A stretch of DNA of 64,000 bases from Chloroflexota bacterium (GCA_016191345.1 JACPOU010000037.1:93598-157597), one strand, 5' to 3'; shown: positions 8,683 through 16,596, counted from the first letter of the stretch. Program-made: numbers and translations. The notes: generated by a model from the sequence alone, not told the origin.

Positions 8683-11522
8683 ACCTTCGGCAGCTCCTGG
8701 AGGTCCGTCTGGGCGGCGGCGAACAGGTCGCCGACCTTCGCGACTCGGGCCGGCATCGTCCGGATCGTCCAGCCGTTCGGCCGGAGCGTGGGGTCGTCCA
8801 GCTCGTCCCAGGCGATCGGGGCCGAGACCGGGGCACCGTCGGCGGGTCGCACGGCGTAGGGCGCGACGAGTGTCTTGATCGGCGCGTTCTGGGTGTAGTC
8901 GAGGCGCGCCTTGCCGCCCCGATTCCCCTTCGACCACTCCCACGAGACGAGGTCCGGGACGACCGCGCCGACGGCGCGGGAGACAGCCTCGACCCAGTCC
9001 GTCGTCTGGCCGTGGTCGTACTTCGGGACGATCGGGATCCAGACCTGGATACCGCGCTGGCCGGTCACCTTCGGGTAGCCGCGGACCCCGAGGTGCCCGA
9101 GCGCCGTGCGGTAGAGCCGGGCGATCGTCAGCGTCTCGTCCCAGGTCGTCTTCGTCCCGGGGTCGATGTCGATGAGCGCGAAGGTCGGCCGGAAGGGCGC
9201 ATCGAGCCGGGACGTCCAGGCATGGATCTCGAAGGCCGCGATGTTGCCGAGCCAGCACAGTGCGGCGACGCGGTCCGCGACGAGGTGGTCGTTCGCCTCG
9301 CGCGCCTCGACGCCGACCTCCTTCCAGCGCCGCAGCCACGGGGGATCTGTCGGCTTGAGGTCCTTCTGCCAGAACCCGGGCCCCTCGGAGCCGTTGGGGA
9401 AGCGGTGGAGGTTCAGCGGCCGCCCGGCGAGATGCGGGAGCATGACCGGGGCGATCCGGGCGAAGTAGTCGATGAGCTCGCGCTTCGTGACCGGCGCGGT
9501 CTCGCCCGCGGCCGGCGGGAAGAGCGGCTTGTCGAGGTTCGTGAGCTTCAGGTCCTGGCCGCCGACCCGCCAGGTGCCCTCCTTGCCGAGCTTCCCGAGT
9601 GCCGCGAGCTCGTCGGGCGTCGCCGTCCAGGGGTGGAGGTGGCCCCCGTCGCCGGCCGCGGCCCCGGCCCCGGGACCGGCCGCGGCCCCGGCCCCTGCCT
9701 TCGATCGGCTGGTCGCCACGGTGCCCTCCCCTGCCTCGTCGTCCCGGGCGGCCACGGCGGCCTCGACCGCCTCGCTCACGTCCGGCAGCGACGCCTCGAC
9801 GGCCCGGACCGCGGTCGTCGATTCGACCGCCCGCTCGCGCGTCACTTCGAGCGGATCCTTCGTGGCCTCGATGCCCTTGTAGGCCGCCTGTCGGACCAGG
9901 CCGTCGCGCGTCCAGCCGCCCAGTTCCGCACGGATCACGAGCTCCGGCCGGACCCAGGCAACCTTCGCGAGGTCGCCGCCCCAGCGGCCCCGGTAGTCCT
10001 TCGGGGGCGGCGGGTCGAAGGGCGGCGCTCCCGTGGCCAGGGCCTCGAGGCGGCGCCGGAGCTCCGCGCGCGTCCTGGCGGTGAAGCCGGAGCCGACCTT
10101 GCCCGCGAACCGCAGCCGGCGAGGACCTCCTGAGCCGCCGTCGCCGTCGTCCCCATCCGCCTCGTAGTAGCCGACAACGACCGCGCCGAGGTCCTTCGCG
10201 TTGCCCTCGCCGGGCGTCCAGCCGCCGACGACGAGCTCCTGCTCCGGGCGGACCTTCAGCTTCAGCCAGGCCCGCGATCGCGTGCCGGGCTCGTAGGTGG
10301 AGCGGCGGTGCTTCGCGATCGCGCCCTCGAGGCCCTGCGCCGCGCAGGCCTCCACGAACGCCACGCCTTCCATGTCCACGTGGCTCGCATAGCGGACCCG
10401 GATGTCCTCGCGGAGGACGGATTTCAGGAGCCGCTTGCGGTCCTCGAGGGGGACGCGGAGGAGCGATCGGCCGTCGAGGTAGAGGAGGTCGAAGGCCTGG
10501 TACACGAGGCCCGCCGCCGAGCCGCCCGCAGCTCCCTTGATCCCGAGGCGTTCCTGGAGCAGCCCGAAGTCCGGCCGGCCGTCGTCGCCGATGGCGACGA
10601 CCTCCCCGTCGACGATCGCCTGGCGGGCCGTGATCCAGGTGGCGGGCGCCAGCAGCCGTGGAAAGTACGTCTCGCCGTCCTTGCCGTTCCGGGTGAACGT
10701 CCGGACCCTGCCGCCGTCGATCACGGCCTGGAGGCGGTAGCCGTCCCACTTGACCTCGAAGAGCCAGTCCTCGTCGCGGAACGGGCGGTCGGCGAGGGTC
10801 GCGGCCATCGGCTCGATGAAGGACGGCATCTTCGTCTCGACGGCCGCGGCAAGGTCGATCCGGGCGGTCGCCGCCGGCACCTCGCTCACCCAGAGCGCGT
10901 CGCGGTTTGCCTTGACCTCGTCGTTCGTTCGGCCGGTCTTGACGCTCCGGGGATGGTCCTCGGCGTCCCAGCCGGGGCTGGCGAACTCGTCCTTCTTGTG
11001 GATGAGGAGCCATTGCTCGCCCTCGTCGGCCTCGAAGGCGCGGGCGGCGGGATCGTCGCCCTTCACGGGCTTCCGGGTCCCGCGGCCACTGGTCCGGACG
11101 ATCGTGAACCGGCCGCGGAGCTTGGCGCCCTCGAGGCGGAACTTCAGCTCGCCGGCGGCCACGCCCTCGACCCCGTCCGGTGTCTCCGCCTCCGCCTGCC
11201 ACGTGCCCCAGTCCCAGACGATGACGTCACCGGCCCCGTACTGGGCCTTCGGGATGACGCCCTCGAAGTCGATGTACTCGATCGGGTGGTCCTCGACGTG
11301 GACGGCCATCCGCCGGATCGAGGGGTCGAGGCTGGGGCCTTTCGGGACGGCCCACGAGACGAGGACGCCGGCGATCTCGAGCCGGAAGTCGTAGTGGAGC
11401 CGCGTGGCGCGGTGGCGCTGGACGACGAAGCGGCCGTGGGCGGATTCGTCAGGCGAGGGCGAGCCGGCGGGCTCCGGCGTGGCCCCGAAGTTGCGCTTGC
11501 GGCGGTATTCCTCGAGCGGCAT
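8679..11522 (-). CDS. ligD: Multifunctional DNA ligase D (PE-LIG-POL)
   Basis: The 947-residue protein carries all three activities of bacterial end joining, in the Pseudomonas order. The 3'-phosphoesterase domain is at about 28-190 (HYDFRLE at 43-49, HVEDHP at 75-80). The ATP-dependent ligase is at about 233-560 (EVKWDGYR at 256-263, with Lys258 as the adenylation residue). The AEP-type polymerase is at about 640-940 (metal-binding LIDIDPG at 784-790, LHRFPNG). An Ala/Gly-rich linker (about 600-625) joins ligase and polymerase. With Ku it repairs double-strand breaks by non-homologous end joining. It lies 35 bp downstream of ku on the same strand, so the two are an operon. All key residues look intact. 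Confidence 0.96.
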   Translation of the reverse strand: MPLEEYRRKRNFGATPEPAGSPSPDESAHGRFVVQRHRATRLHYDFRLEIAGVLVSWAVPKGPSLDPSIRRMAVHVEDHPIEYIDFEGVIPKAQYGAGDVIVWDWGTWQAEAETPDGVEGVAAGELKFRLEGAKLRGRFTIVRTSGRGTRKPVKGDDPAARAFEADEGEQWLLIHKKDEFASPGWDAEDHPRSVKTGRTNDEVKANRDALWVSEVPAATARIDLAAAVETKMPSFIEPMAATLADRPFRDEDWLFEVKWDGYRLQAVIDGGRVRTFTRNGKDGETYFPRLLAPATWITARQAIVDGEVVAIGDDGRPDFGLLQERLGIKGAAGGSAAGLVYQAFDLLYLDGRSLLRVPLEDRKRLLKSVLREDIRVRYASHVDMEGVAFVEACAAQGLEGAIAKHRRSTYEPGTRSRAWLKLKVRPEQELVVGGWTPGEGNAKDLGAVVVGYYEADGDDGDGGSGGPRRLRFAGKVGSGFTARTRAELRRRLEALATGAPPFDPPPPKDYRGRWGGDLAKVAWVRPELVIRAELGGWTRDGLVRQAAYKGIEATKDPLEVTRERAVESTTAVRAVEASLPDVSEAVEAAVAARDDEAGEGTVATSRSKAGAGAAAGPGAGAAAGDGGHLHPWTATPDELAALGKLGKEGTWRVGGQDLKLTNLDKPLFPPAAGETAPVTKRELIDYFARIAPVMLPHLAGRPLNLHRFPNGSEGPGFWQKDLKPTDPPWLRRWKEVGVEAREANDHLVADRVAALCWLGNIAAFEIHAWTSRLDAPFRPTFALIDIDPGTKTTWDETLTIARLYRTALGHLGVRGYPKVTGQRGIQVWIPIVPKYDHGQTTDWVEAVSRAVGAVVPDLVSWEWSKGNRGGKARLDYTQNAPIKTLVAPYAVRPADGAPVSAPIAWDELDDPTLRPNGWTIRTMPARVAKVGDLFAAAQTDLQELPKV

Positions 11523-11557
11523 GCCGGATGTGGGTCCGCCGGTCGGGTCGCGCGGCG

Positions 11558-12547
11558 TCAGGCGCTCTTGCGGCGGCGCGCCGGCTTCGACTCCTCGGCC
11601 TCGTCATCGTCCGCGGCACCGGTCCTGCCCTTCGGCTTCGAGCCGGCCCTGGCGGGCGTCGCCGCGTCGTCGGATCCGGCCCGGGCCGCCTTCTTCGCCT
11701 TGGCCTCGGCGACGGACGTCGGCGGCGGGGTCCCCGCCTCGCGCGACGCCTTCGCGGCCTTGACGCTGGCCTCGAGCGCGGCCATGAGGTCGACGAGGTT
11801 CGAGGTCTCCTCCTGGGCCGGCGGGGCGACGACCTCCTTGCCGCCGACCTTCGACTCGATGATCTGCATCAGGGCGGTGCGGTACTCGTCCTGGTACTGC
11901 TCCGGGTCGAACTCGCCGGTCATGGTCCCGATGAGCTGCTCGGCCATCTTCTTCTCGGCCGGCTTGATCTCCGGTTCCTCCTCGGGCAGGTCCAGCTCGC
12001 CGAGAGCCCGAATCTCATCGGGCCAGTAGAGCGTGGAGAGGAGCATCGTCTGCTCGAAGGGGTTGAGCGCGGCGAGCGCCTCGCGGTCCTTGATGACGAC
12101 CTTGCAGATCGCCGTGAGGCCCTTCTCCTCGAGGACGGACTTCAGGAGCGCGAAGGCCTTCCGGCCGATCCTGTCCGGCTCGATGTAGTAGGCCTGCTTC
12201 ACGAAGCGGGTGTGGGTCTCGGCGGTCTCCGACTCGACGAACTGCTCGATCTCGATCGATCGGACGGTCTTGAGCGGCAGTGACTCGAGGTCCTCGTCCG
12301 TGATGACGACGTACTCGCCGGGGGCGTATTCGAAGCCCTTCACGGTCTCCGAGCGCGGGATGATCTCGTCCTCGACCGGGCAGACGATCTTCATCTGGAT
12401 CCGGGAGAGATCCTCCTTGTGGAGCATGTTGAAGCTGACCCCGGCCCTCGACTCCGTCGCCACGTACAGCTTCACCGGGATGGTGACGAGGCCGAACTGG
12501 ATGGCCCCCTTCCACATCGAGCGCGCCACAGGCTGATCCTCGTGCAC
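11558..12547 (-). CDS. ku: Ku DNA end-binding protein
   Basis: The 329-residue protein is a bacterial Ku homologue that forms a homodimeric ring on DNA ends and recruits LigD. The Ku core runs from about 11 to 270 (MWKGAIQFGLVTIPVKLY near the start). It is followed by a long low-complexity basic and acidic tail (about 275-329, many Lys, Ala, Arg), longer than in minimal Ku proteins. Such tails in other bacteria bind DNA and affect threading. The GTG at 12547 gives ten residues before the conserved start; an internal ATG (residue 11) is the alternative. An inverted repeat sits directly before the start, downstream of a TATCGT hexamer. It is the first gene of the ku-ligD unit. Confidence 0.96.
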   Translation of the reverse strand: MHEDQPVARSMWKGAIQFGLVTIPVKLYVATESRAGVSFNMLHKEDLSRIQMKIVCPVEDEIIPRSETVKGFEYAPGEYVVITDEDLESLPLKTVRSIEIEQFVESETAETHTRFVKQAYYIEPDRIGRKAFALLKSVLEEKGLTAICKVVIKDREALAALNPFEQTMLLSTLYWPDEIRALGELDLPEEEPEIKPAEKKMAEQLIGTMTGEFDPEQYQDEYRTALMQIIESKVGGKEVVAPPAQEETSNLVDLMAALEASVKAAKASREAGTPPPTSVAEAKAKKAARAGSDDAATPARAGSKPKGRTGAADDDEAEESKPARRRKSA

Positions 12548-12549
12548 AT

Positions 12550-12586
12550 CGTTCGCCGCTTGCCCGGCGAACGGGAGGCGACGATA
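12550..12586 (-). promoter_or_regulatory. ku promoter and inverted repeat at the expected transcript start
   Basis: TATCGT (12581-12586) is followed about 7 nt later by CGTTCGCC-N8-GGCGAACG (12550-12573), a perfect 8-bp inverted repeat ending 2 nt before the GTG. It can be a repressor site over the start point or a 5' hairpin in the mRNA. Confidence 0.5.
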
Positions 12587-12606
12587 CCACTCGCCACCAA
12601 GCCCTT

Positions 12607-12624
12607 GGCCATGTCGTCATGGCC
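12607..12624 (-). terminator. Hairpin after the nuclease-like gene
   Basis: GGCCAT-N6-ATGGCC lies 27 nt beyond the nuclease-like stop, between that gene and ku. There is no T-tract, so it could be a weak terminator or chance. Confidence 0.25.
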
Positions 12625-12651
12625 CGCACCGTTGCGGGGATCGGACAGCCG

Positions 12652-13914
12652 TCAGGCGGCGCCGGTCACCAGCTCCCGCTCCGCGCGGCCGATCTGGGCC
12701 AGGATTCCGTCGCGCAGCCGGTCCAGTGCCGCGGTCACCGCGACCGCCGTCGTGCCGATCGAGGTCAGCTGGACCTTCATCGCCCGGACCGTCTCGAGCT
12801 GCTCCCGGATGCCGGTCAGGGCCTCGCCGATCGCGGCGGCGTCCACCTCGGCCTCGTGCTCGCGGAGGCTCGCGATTGCCAGGAGGCGCGCCAGCCGGAC
12901 CGCCGCCTCGAGCGTGGAGGCCTCCGGCTCCGCAGGATCGATGACGCAGTAGACGTCGCCAGCCCGGACGTCGAAGGGCGCGATGCCCGCCGGGGCGTGC
13001 TGGGGCGTGAAGACGACGAGGCCGACCGCCGCGTCCCGGTTGGTCCTGGCCTCGCGGAGCTCGTCGCGCATCTCGCGGCCCGAGATCCTGCGGTCCTTGG
13101 CCTCGATGACGACGCGGAGGTCCGCGCCTCGGGTCGCGTTCGGGTCCAGGGTGAGGACGAAGTCGCCCTTCTTGGAGCGGCCGGCGTCGCCGGCTTCGGT
13201 GCCGGTTCGCTCGAGGAAGTCGTTCGCGCCGCGGGCGACGTCGCCGAGGAGGCGCTCCAGGACGGCCTCGAAGTCGCCGCCCTTGGCCGCGGACTTCGAG
13301 CGCTCGCCGGCGCGGGCGGCGGCGGCGGCCTCGATCGCCACGAGCTTCTCCTCGAGGGCCTTGAAGCCGGCCGCGACCTCGGTCCGGAACTGGTGGAGCG
13401 GTGAGCCCATCCGGGTCGGGTCGAGGAGGGTCGCGAGCCGCGAGGCGTCGCCATCGAAGTACGTGTCCAGCATCGAGGAGATGCGCCCGATGGCCGAGTC
13501 CCGGCGCTTGGGGTCGAAGAGCTCCTCGACCATCGTCCGGAGCTTGCCCCGGTCGCCGAGGAAGGATTCCAGGGTCCGCGGCAGGCGGCCATCGCCGTCG
13601 GCGAAGTTCTGGCGGAGGACCTGGGCGAGGGCCTCGGCCGCGCGGTCGTTCGCGGTGCGGTTCTGTTCCGCGAAGCGGTCGAACTCGGAGCGGACGGCGT
13701 CCAGGTTCAGCGTCACGCCGACGCTCTGGAGGGCCGTGAGGCCGATGCGGAGCGCCCGCTCGACAAGGACCCCGCGCTCCTCTTCCGGCTGCGTGCCCAG
13801 CCAGGCCGCGAGGCCGGCGTCGGTGACGGTCAGGCGGTCGACGAGGATGCGCTCGGGCTCCACGCGGACGGACGGGTCCGGACGGGAGGGCAGGGAGACG
13901 ATTCGGGCGTCCAT
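12652..13914 (-). CDS. PD-(D/E)XK nuclease-like protein next to Ku/LigD
   Basis: This 420-residue protein belongs to no family I can name with certainty. The N-terminal half is helical. A block from about 214 to 330 has the layout of a restriction-endonuclease fold: GGDFEAVLERLL (212-223), then KKGDF with Asp251, then VVIEAKDR with Glu271-x-Lys273. This gives D-x19-E-x-K, followed by a helix and the strand VGLVVF. The arrangement recalls RmuC and DUF2130 proteins. A C-terminal helical, possibly coiled-coil tail follows. The gene lies 104 bp upstream of ku on the same strand, so a role in DNA-end processing is a reasonable guess. I use the ATG at 13914; a start 63 nt upstream is possible. Confidence 0.75.
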   Translation of the reverse strand: MDARIVSLPSRPDPSVRVEPERILVDRLTVTDAGLAAWLGTQPEEERGVLVERALRIGLTALQSVGVTLNLDAVRSEFDRFAEQNRTANDRAAEALAQVLRQNFADGDGRLPRTLESFLGDRGKLRTMVEELFDPKRRDSAIGRISSMLDTYFDGDASRLATLLDPTRMGSPLHQFRTEVAAGFKALEEKLVAIEAAAAARAGERSKSAAKGGDFEAVLERLLGDVARGANDFLERTGTEAGDAGRSKKGDFVLTLDPNATRGADLRVVIEAKDRRISGREMRDELREARTNRDAAVGLVVFTPQHAPAGIAPFDVRAGDVYCVIDPAEPEASTLEAAVRLARLLAIASLREHEAEVDAAAIGEALTGIREQLETVRAMKVQLTSIGTTAVAVTAALDRLRDGILAQIGRAERELVTGAA

Positions 13915-13935
13915 GCGCTGCAGCCTGCCGGGCCG

Positions 13936-13957
13936 CTGTGCCAGCTGTGTGGCACAG
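13936..13957. promoter_or_regulatory. Inverted repeat upstream of the nuclease-like gene
   Basis: CTGTGCCA-N6-TGGCACAG, with perfect 8-bp arms, ends 22 bp before the ATG at 13914. The position suits an operator, but the regulator is unknown. Confidence 0.4.
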
Positions 13958-14024
13958 GTTGGGGCGCCCGGCCGCATGTTGCCGCAGGCCCGCGTGAAAT
14001 TGCCGAAGACACCCCTCCAAACCT

Positions 14025-14205
14025 ATGCACGTCGCTGGCATAGAAGCAGGGTCGCGGCCGGGTTATGCCAGCGACGTGCATGCGCGCCGGGAGCGTTCCG
14101 ACCGGGTGGACGGCACGAGCGCCGGCCAAGGCCATGCATGTCGCAGGCATGTAGACACGCGTCGCGACCGGTTTATGCCAGCGACGTGCATACGCGCCGG
14201 GAGCG
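14025..14205. repeat. Two tandem copies of a long inverted-repeat (hairpin) element
   Basis: Copy 1 (14025-14095) has perfect 17-bp arms, ATGCACGTCGCTGGCAT at 14025-14041 and its exact complement ATGCCAGCGACGTGCAT at 14065-14081, around a 23-nt loop. Copy 2 (14134-14205) has the same right arm at 14175-14191 and a left arm at 14134-14150 with two mismatches. Forty-five bases spanning the right arm (14051-14095 and 14161-14205) match at 42 positions, offset 110 bp. Both copies fold as strong hairpins in RNA or cruciforms in DNA. This resembles REP/BIME-type elements, but no known family fits. Confidence 0.85.
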
Positions 14206-14231
14206 GGTGACACGTGACGGCCGGGTGGGCG

Positions 14232-14282
14232 GCGCGTGCGCGCGCCCGGTGCATGCGCGCGCCCGGCGCATGCGCGCGCCCG
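14232..14282. repeat. 17-bp tandem repeat, three units
   Basis: Units at 14232-14248, 14249-14265 and 14266-14282 share the core GCGCGCGCCCG and differ at one to three positions. The array ends 10 bp from the stop of the HIU hydrolase gene. The alternating purine-pyrimidine GC content could favour Z-DNA. Confidence 0.8.
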
Positions 14283-14292
14283 GCGCCCGGCG

Positions 14293-14673
14293 CTAGCTGC
14301 CGCGGTACGTCGTCAGCGAGTACGGCGCCATGAGGAGCGGCACGTGGTACGAGCGCGTCACGTCCTCGATCCGGAGCTCGAGAGACACCCGGCGAAAGAA
14401 GCGCTCGTCGCCCGTGCCGGGCCCGCGGATCCCGGCGAGGTTGAACTCGAGCCGGTAGACGCCCGGCGACATCGGCCGCTCGAGGAGGTCGCGCACCCGC
14501 CCGTCGCCGTCGGTGAGCGCCTGCGTGAGCCGGATCGCGCGGTCGTCCTCGCCGAGCTTGTAGAGGGTCACGTGGATCCCGACCGCCGGCGCGCCGGCCT
14601 CGGCATCGAGGACATGCGTCGAGATCGTGGGCGTCGGCGGCATCGGCGGGGTTTCGGGGAGCTTGTCCGCCAC
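14293..14673 (-). CDS. 5-hydroxyisourate hydrolase (transthyretin-like)
   Basis: The 126-residue enzyme hydrolyses 5-hydroxyisourate, the product of uricase, to OHCU. The family signatures are present: the N-terminal ISTHVLD with its catalytic His, and the C-terminal YRGS tetrapeptide that is diagnostic for this family against true transthyretin. The length is normal for the cytosolic enzyme; no signal peptide is present. The GTG at 14673 is chosen because GGAGG stands 4 nt ahead of it. The gene is divergent from the DUF3830 gene, 13 bp away, and lies about 4 kb from uricase and OHCU decarboxylase. Confidence 0.94.
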   Translation of the reverse strand: MADKLPETPPMPPTPTISTHVLDAEAGAPAVGIHVTLYKLGEDDRAIRLTQALTDGDGRVRDLLERPMSPGVYRLEFNLAGIRGPGTGDERFFRRVSLELRIEDVTRSYHVPLLMAPYSLTTYRGS

Positions 14674-14686
14674 GTATCCTCCGGGG
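14674..14686. promoter_or_regulatory. 13-bp bifunctional divergent start region
   Basis: On the minus strand this spacer supplies GGAGGAT, the Shine-Dalgarno site of the HIU hydrolase. On the plus strand the same bases contain TATCCT (14675-14680), 6 nt before the ATG of the DUF3830 gene, in the leaderless pattern seen elsewhere in the window. Confidence 0.5.
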
Positions 14687-15112
14687 ATGGGAGAGTTGCA
14701 GATCACCGTTGGCGAGGACCTCCACTTTACCGCCCGCTGGGAGTCGGACGCGCCGCAGACGGTCGAGGCCATCCGGCGGATGCTGCCGATCGACAGCCGG
14801 CTGATCCACTGCCGCTGGTCGGGCGAGTCCACCTGGATCCCGTACGGCGAGTTCCGGCCCGGGATCGACTTCGAGAACCACACCTCGCACCCGTCACCAG
14901 GGATGCTGGCGATGTACCCGGGCGGGATCAGCGAGTGCGAGATCTTCTTCCCGTACGGGGCCTGCACGACGTCCTCGAAGGTCGGCCAGCTGGCGGCGAA
15001 CCACTTCGCCTCGATCGTCCCCGACGATGGCTGGCAGGGCCGCCTCCGCGAGGTCGGGCGGCGCGCGCTCTGGGAGGGCGCCCAGCGGGTGCGGATCGTC
15101 GAGGCCGGCTGA
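14687..15112 (+). CDS. DUF3830 family protein (cyclophilin-like fold)
   Basis: The 141-residue protein matches my recollection of DUF3830: an early SDAPQTVEAIRRMLPI helix, the IHCRWSGE strand, MYPGGISECEIFFPYG, and KVGQLAANHFASI near the end. The family is predicted to have a cyclophilin-like barrel and often accompanies hydantoinase-type amidohydrolases; no enzymatic activity is established. Here it stands 19 bp upstream of such an amidohydrolase gene, in the same orientation, in a purine-degradation region. A role with ureide substrates, such as a racemase or chaperone-like partner, is inference. I use the ATG at 14687, 6 nt after TATCCT. Confidence 0.8.
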   Translation: MGELQITVGEDLHFTARWESDAPQTVEAIRRMLPIDSRLIHCRWSGESTWIPYGEFRPGIDFENHTSHPSPGMLAMYPGGISECEIFFPYGACTTSSKVGQLAANHFASIVPDDGWQGRLREVGRRALWEGAQRVRIVEAG

Positions 15113-15131
15113 CGCGCGCGGCGGCTCGACG

Positions 15132-16547
15132 ATGACCGACCTCCTCGTCCGCGGCGGCACGGTCGTCACGGCGGGTGGTTCGCGCCGGAGCGACGTGGCC
15201 GTCGTGGGCGGCCGGATCGAGCGGGTCGAATCAGATCTGGCTGGGCTTGCAGCGAGCGCCCGCGAGATCGTCGACGCCACGGGGTTGCTGGTTCTCCCCG
15301 GCGTCGTGGATGTCCACACGCACACGCGCGTAGCCACGGACGCGGAGCCCGACCGGTTCTACCAGGACAGTGTCGCGGCGGCGTTCGGCGGGACGACGAC
15401 GTTCCTCGCCTTCAACAACCCCGGGACCGGGTCGTCCGCGGCGGCCGAGCGATCGCTCCTGGCAGGATTGCGGGAGTGGCGGGCCGCCACGGAGCAGGAC
15501 TCGGCGGTCGACTACGCGGTCAGCCTGGCGATCTCGGGGCGGATGGACGACCCCGTCGGCGAGCTGCCGGCGATGGTCGATGCCGGCGTCTCGACCGCCA
15601 AGGCGTTCATGGTCTTCGACTTCCGGCTCGATGATGTCCGGATCTTCGAGGCGATGCGCGTGCTCGGCGGCCGGGGCGGAATGCTCCAGGTCCACTGCGA
15701 GGACCCGGTGCTCATCGATGCCGCCGTCGCTTCATCGTTGCAGCATGGTGAAACGGCACCGCGCTACCACGCTGTAACACGACCGGCCTACGCGGAGGGC
15801 GTGGCGACGGCGCGGGCGATGGCGTTCGCCCGGGCCACGGACGCGCCGGTCCATGTGGTCCATCTCTCATCGGCCGATGCCCTCCGACATGTCGCGGAGG
15901 CGAAGGCGCTCGGGTTGCGCGTCTCCGCGGAGACGTGCCCCCACTACCTGGCCCTGACCGACGCGCGGTACCTGGCCGACGACCCCAGTGCCGATCCCGT
16001 CGAGATCGCCAAGGTCGTCATCTCGCCGCCCCTCCGGACCGAGGCGGACCGCCGGGCCATGTGGGCCGGCCTCGCGGCCGGCGACCTCGACCTCGTCGCC
16101 ACCGACCACGTCCCAGATCGCGTCTCGGTCGAGAAGGGCGACGCGGCGCGCGGCGTCGCCTTTGACCGGATCTCGAACGGCGCGCCGGGGATCGAGACGC
16201 TGCTCGCGATCGGCTACGGGCTGGGCGTCGCGGGCGGCCAGCTGACCGTCGAACGGCTCGTCGACGTCCTCGCCACGACTCCCGCGCGGCGATTCGGGTT
16301 GCGGCGGAAGGGCGCGATCGAGGTCGGGCGCGACGCCGACCTCGTGCTCTTCGATCCTGCCGCCCGACGCACGATCCGGGCCGCGGACCTCCATCACACG
16401 AGCGACTACACCCCGTACGAGGGGATCGAGGTCGCCGGCGCGGTGCGCTCGGTCTTCGTCCGGGGGCGGGCGGTGGTCCGCGACGGCGCGTTCGTCGGCC
16501 AGCGCGGGTATGGTCGGTTCATCGAGCGCGAGGGCGCCGGCGAGTGA
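15132..16547 (+). CDS. Cyclic amidohydrolase (hydantoinase/allantoinase family)
   Basis: This 471-residue amidohydrolase is of the dihydropyrimidinase-hydantoinase-allantoinase group, cytosolic TIM-barrel enzymes that open cyclic ureides with a binuclear metal centre. Ligands are visible: H62 and H64 in GVVDVHTHTRV, the probable carboxylated Lys157 in VSTAKAFMV, a His in VHCED (about 188), VHVVHLSS (about 245) and the Asp in VATDHVPD. In a cluster that makes allantoin through uricase, HIU hydrolase and OHCU decarboxylase, allantoin is the most likely substrate. Hydantoinase or dihydropyrimidinase activity is possible from the same motifs. It is paired with the DUF3830 gene, 19 bp upstream. 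Confidence 0.88.
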   Translation: MTDLLVRGGTVVTAGGSRRSDVAVVGGRIERVESDLAGLAASAREIVDATGLLVLPGVVDVHTHTRVATDAEPDRFYQDSVAAAFGGTTTFLAFNNPGTGSSAAAERSLLAGLREWRAATEQDSAVDYAVSLAISGRMDDPVGELPAMVDAGVSTAKAFMVFDFRLDDVRIFEAMRVLGGRGGMLQVHCEDPVLIDAAVASSLQHGETAPRYHAVTRPAYAEGVATARAMAFARATDAPVHVVHLSSADALRHVAEAKALGLRVSAETCPHYLALTDARYLADDPSADPVEIAKVVISPPLRTEADRRAMWAGLAAGDLDLVATDHVPDRVSVEKGDAARGVAFDRISNGAPGIETLLAIGYGLGVAGGQLTVERLVDVLATTPARRFGLRRKGAIEVGRDADLVLFDPAARRTIRAADLHHTSDYTPYEGIEVAGAVRSVFVRGRAVVRDGAFVGQRGYGRFIEREGAGE

Positions 16548-16596
16548 GCGGATGCCGGGACGGGGCGTACTCGATGGGCGGCCCGCGGCGCTCGGG

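Larger units (their letters stand above)
13915..14292. other. Repeat-rich intergenic region
   Basis: This 378-bp gap between two minus-strand genes has no convincing gene. It holds an operator-like inverted repeat, two copies of a long inverted-repeat element and a 17-bp tandem array, listed separately. Short open frames across the repeats (for example 14025-14210) arise from the repeat sequence itself. Confidence 0.8.

Noticed and set aside
13936-13957. LexA (SOS) box
   Set aside because: E. coli-type boxes need CTGT-N8-ACAG; here the distance is 14. The Gram-positive GAAC/GTTC type is not present either.
14025-14205. CRISPR-like array
   Set aside because: Only two copies, each with long internal inverted repeats and a 110-bp period, and no cas genes in the window.
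14025-14210. Short open frames across the inverted repeats
   Set aside because: Both strands give similar frames because the repeat is palindromic; composition is repeat-derived and no start signals are present.
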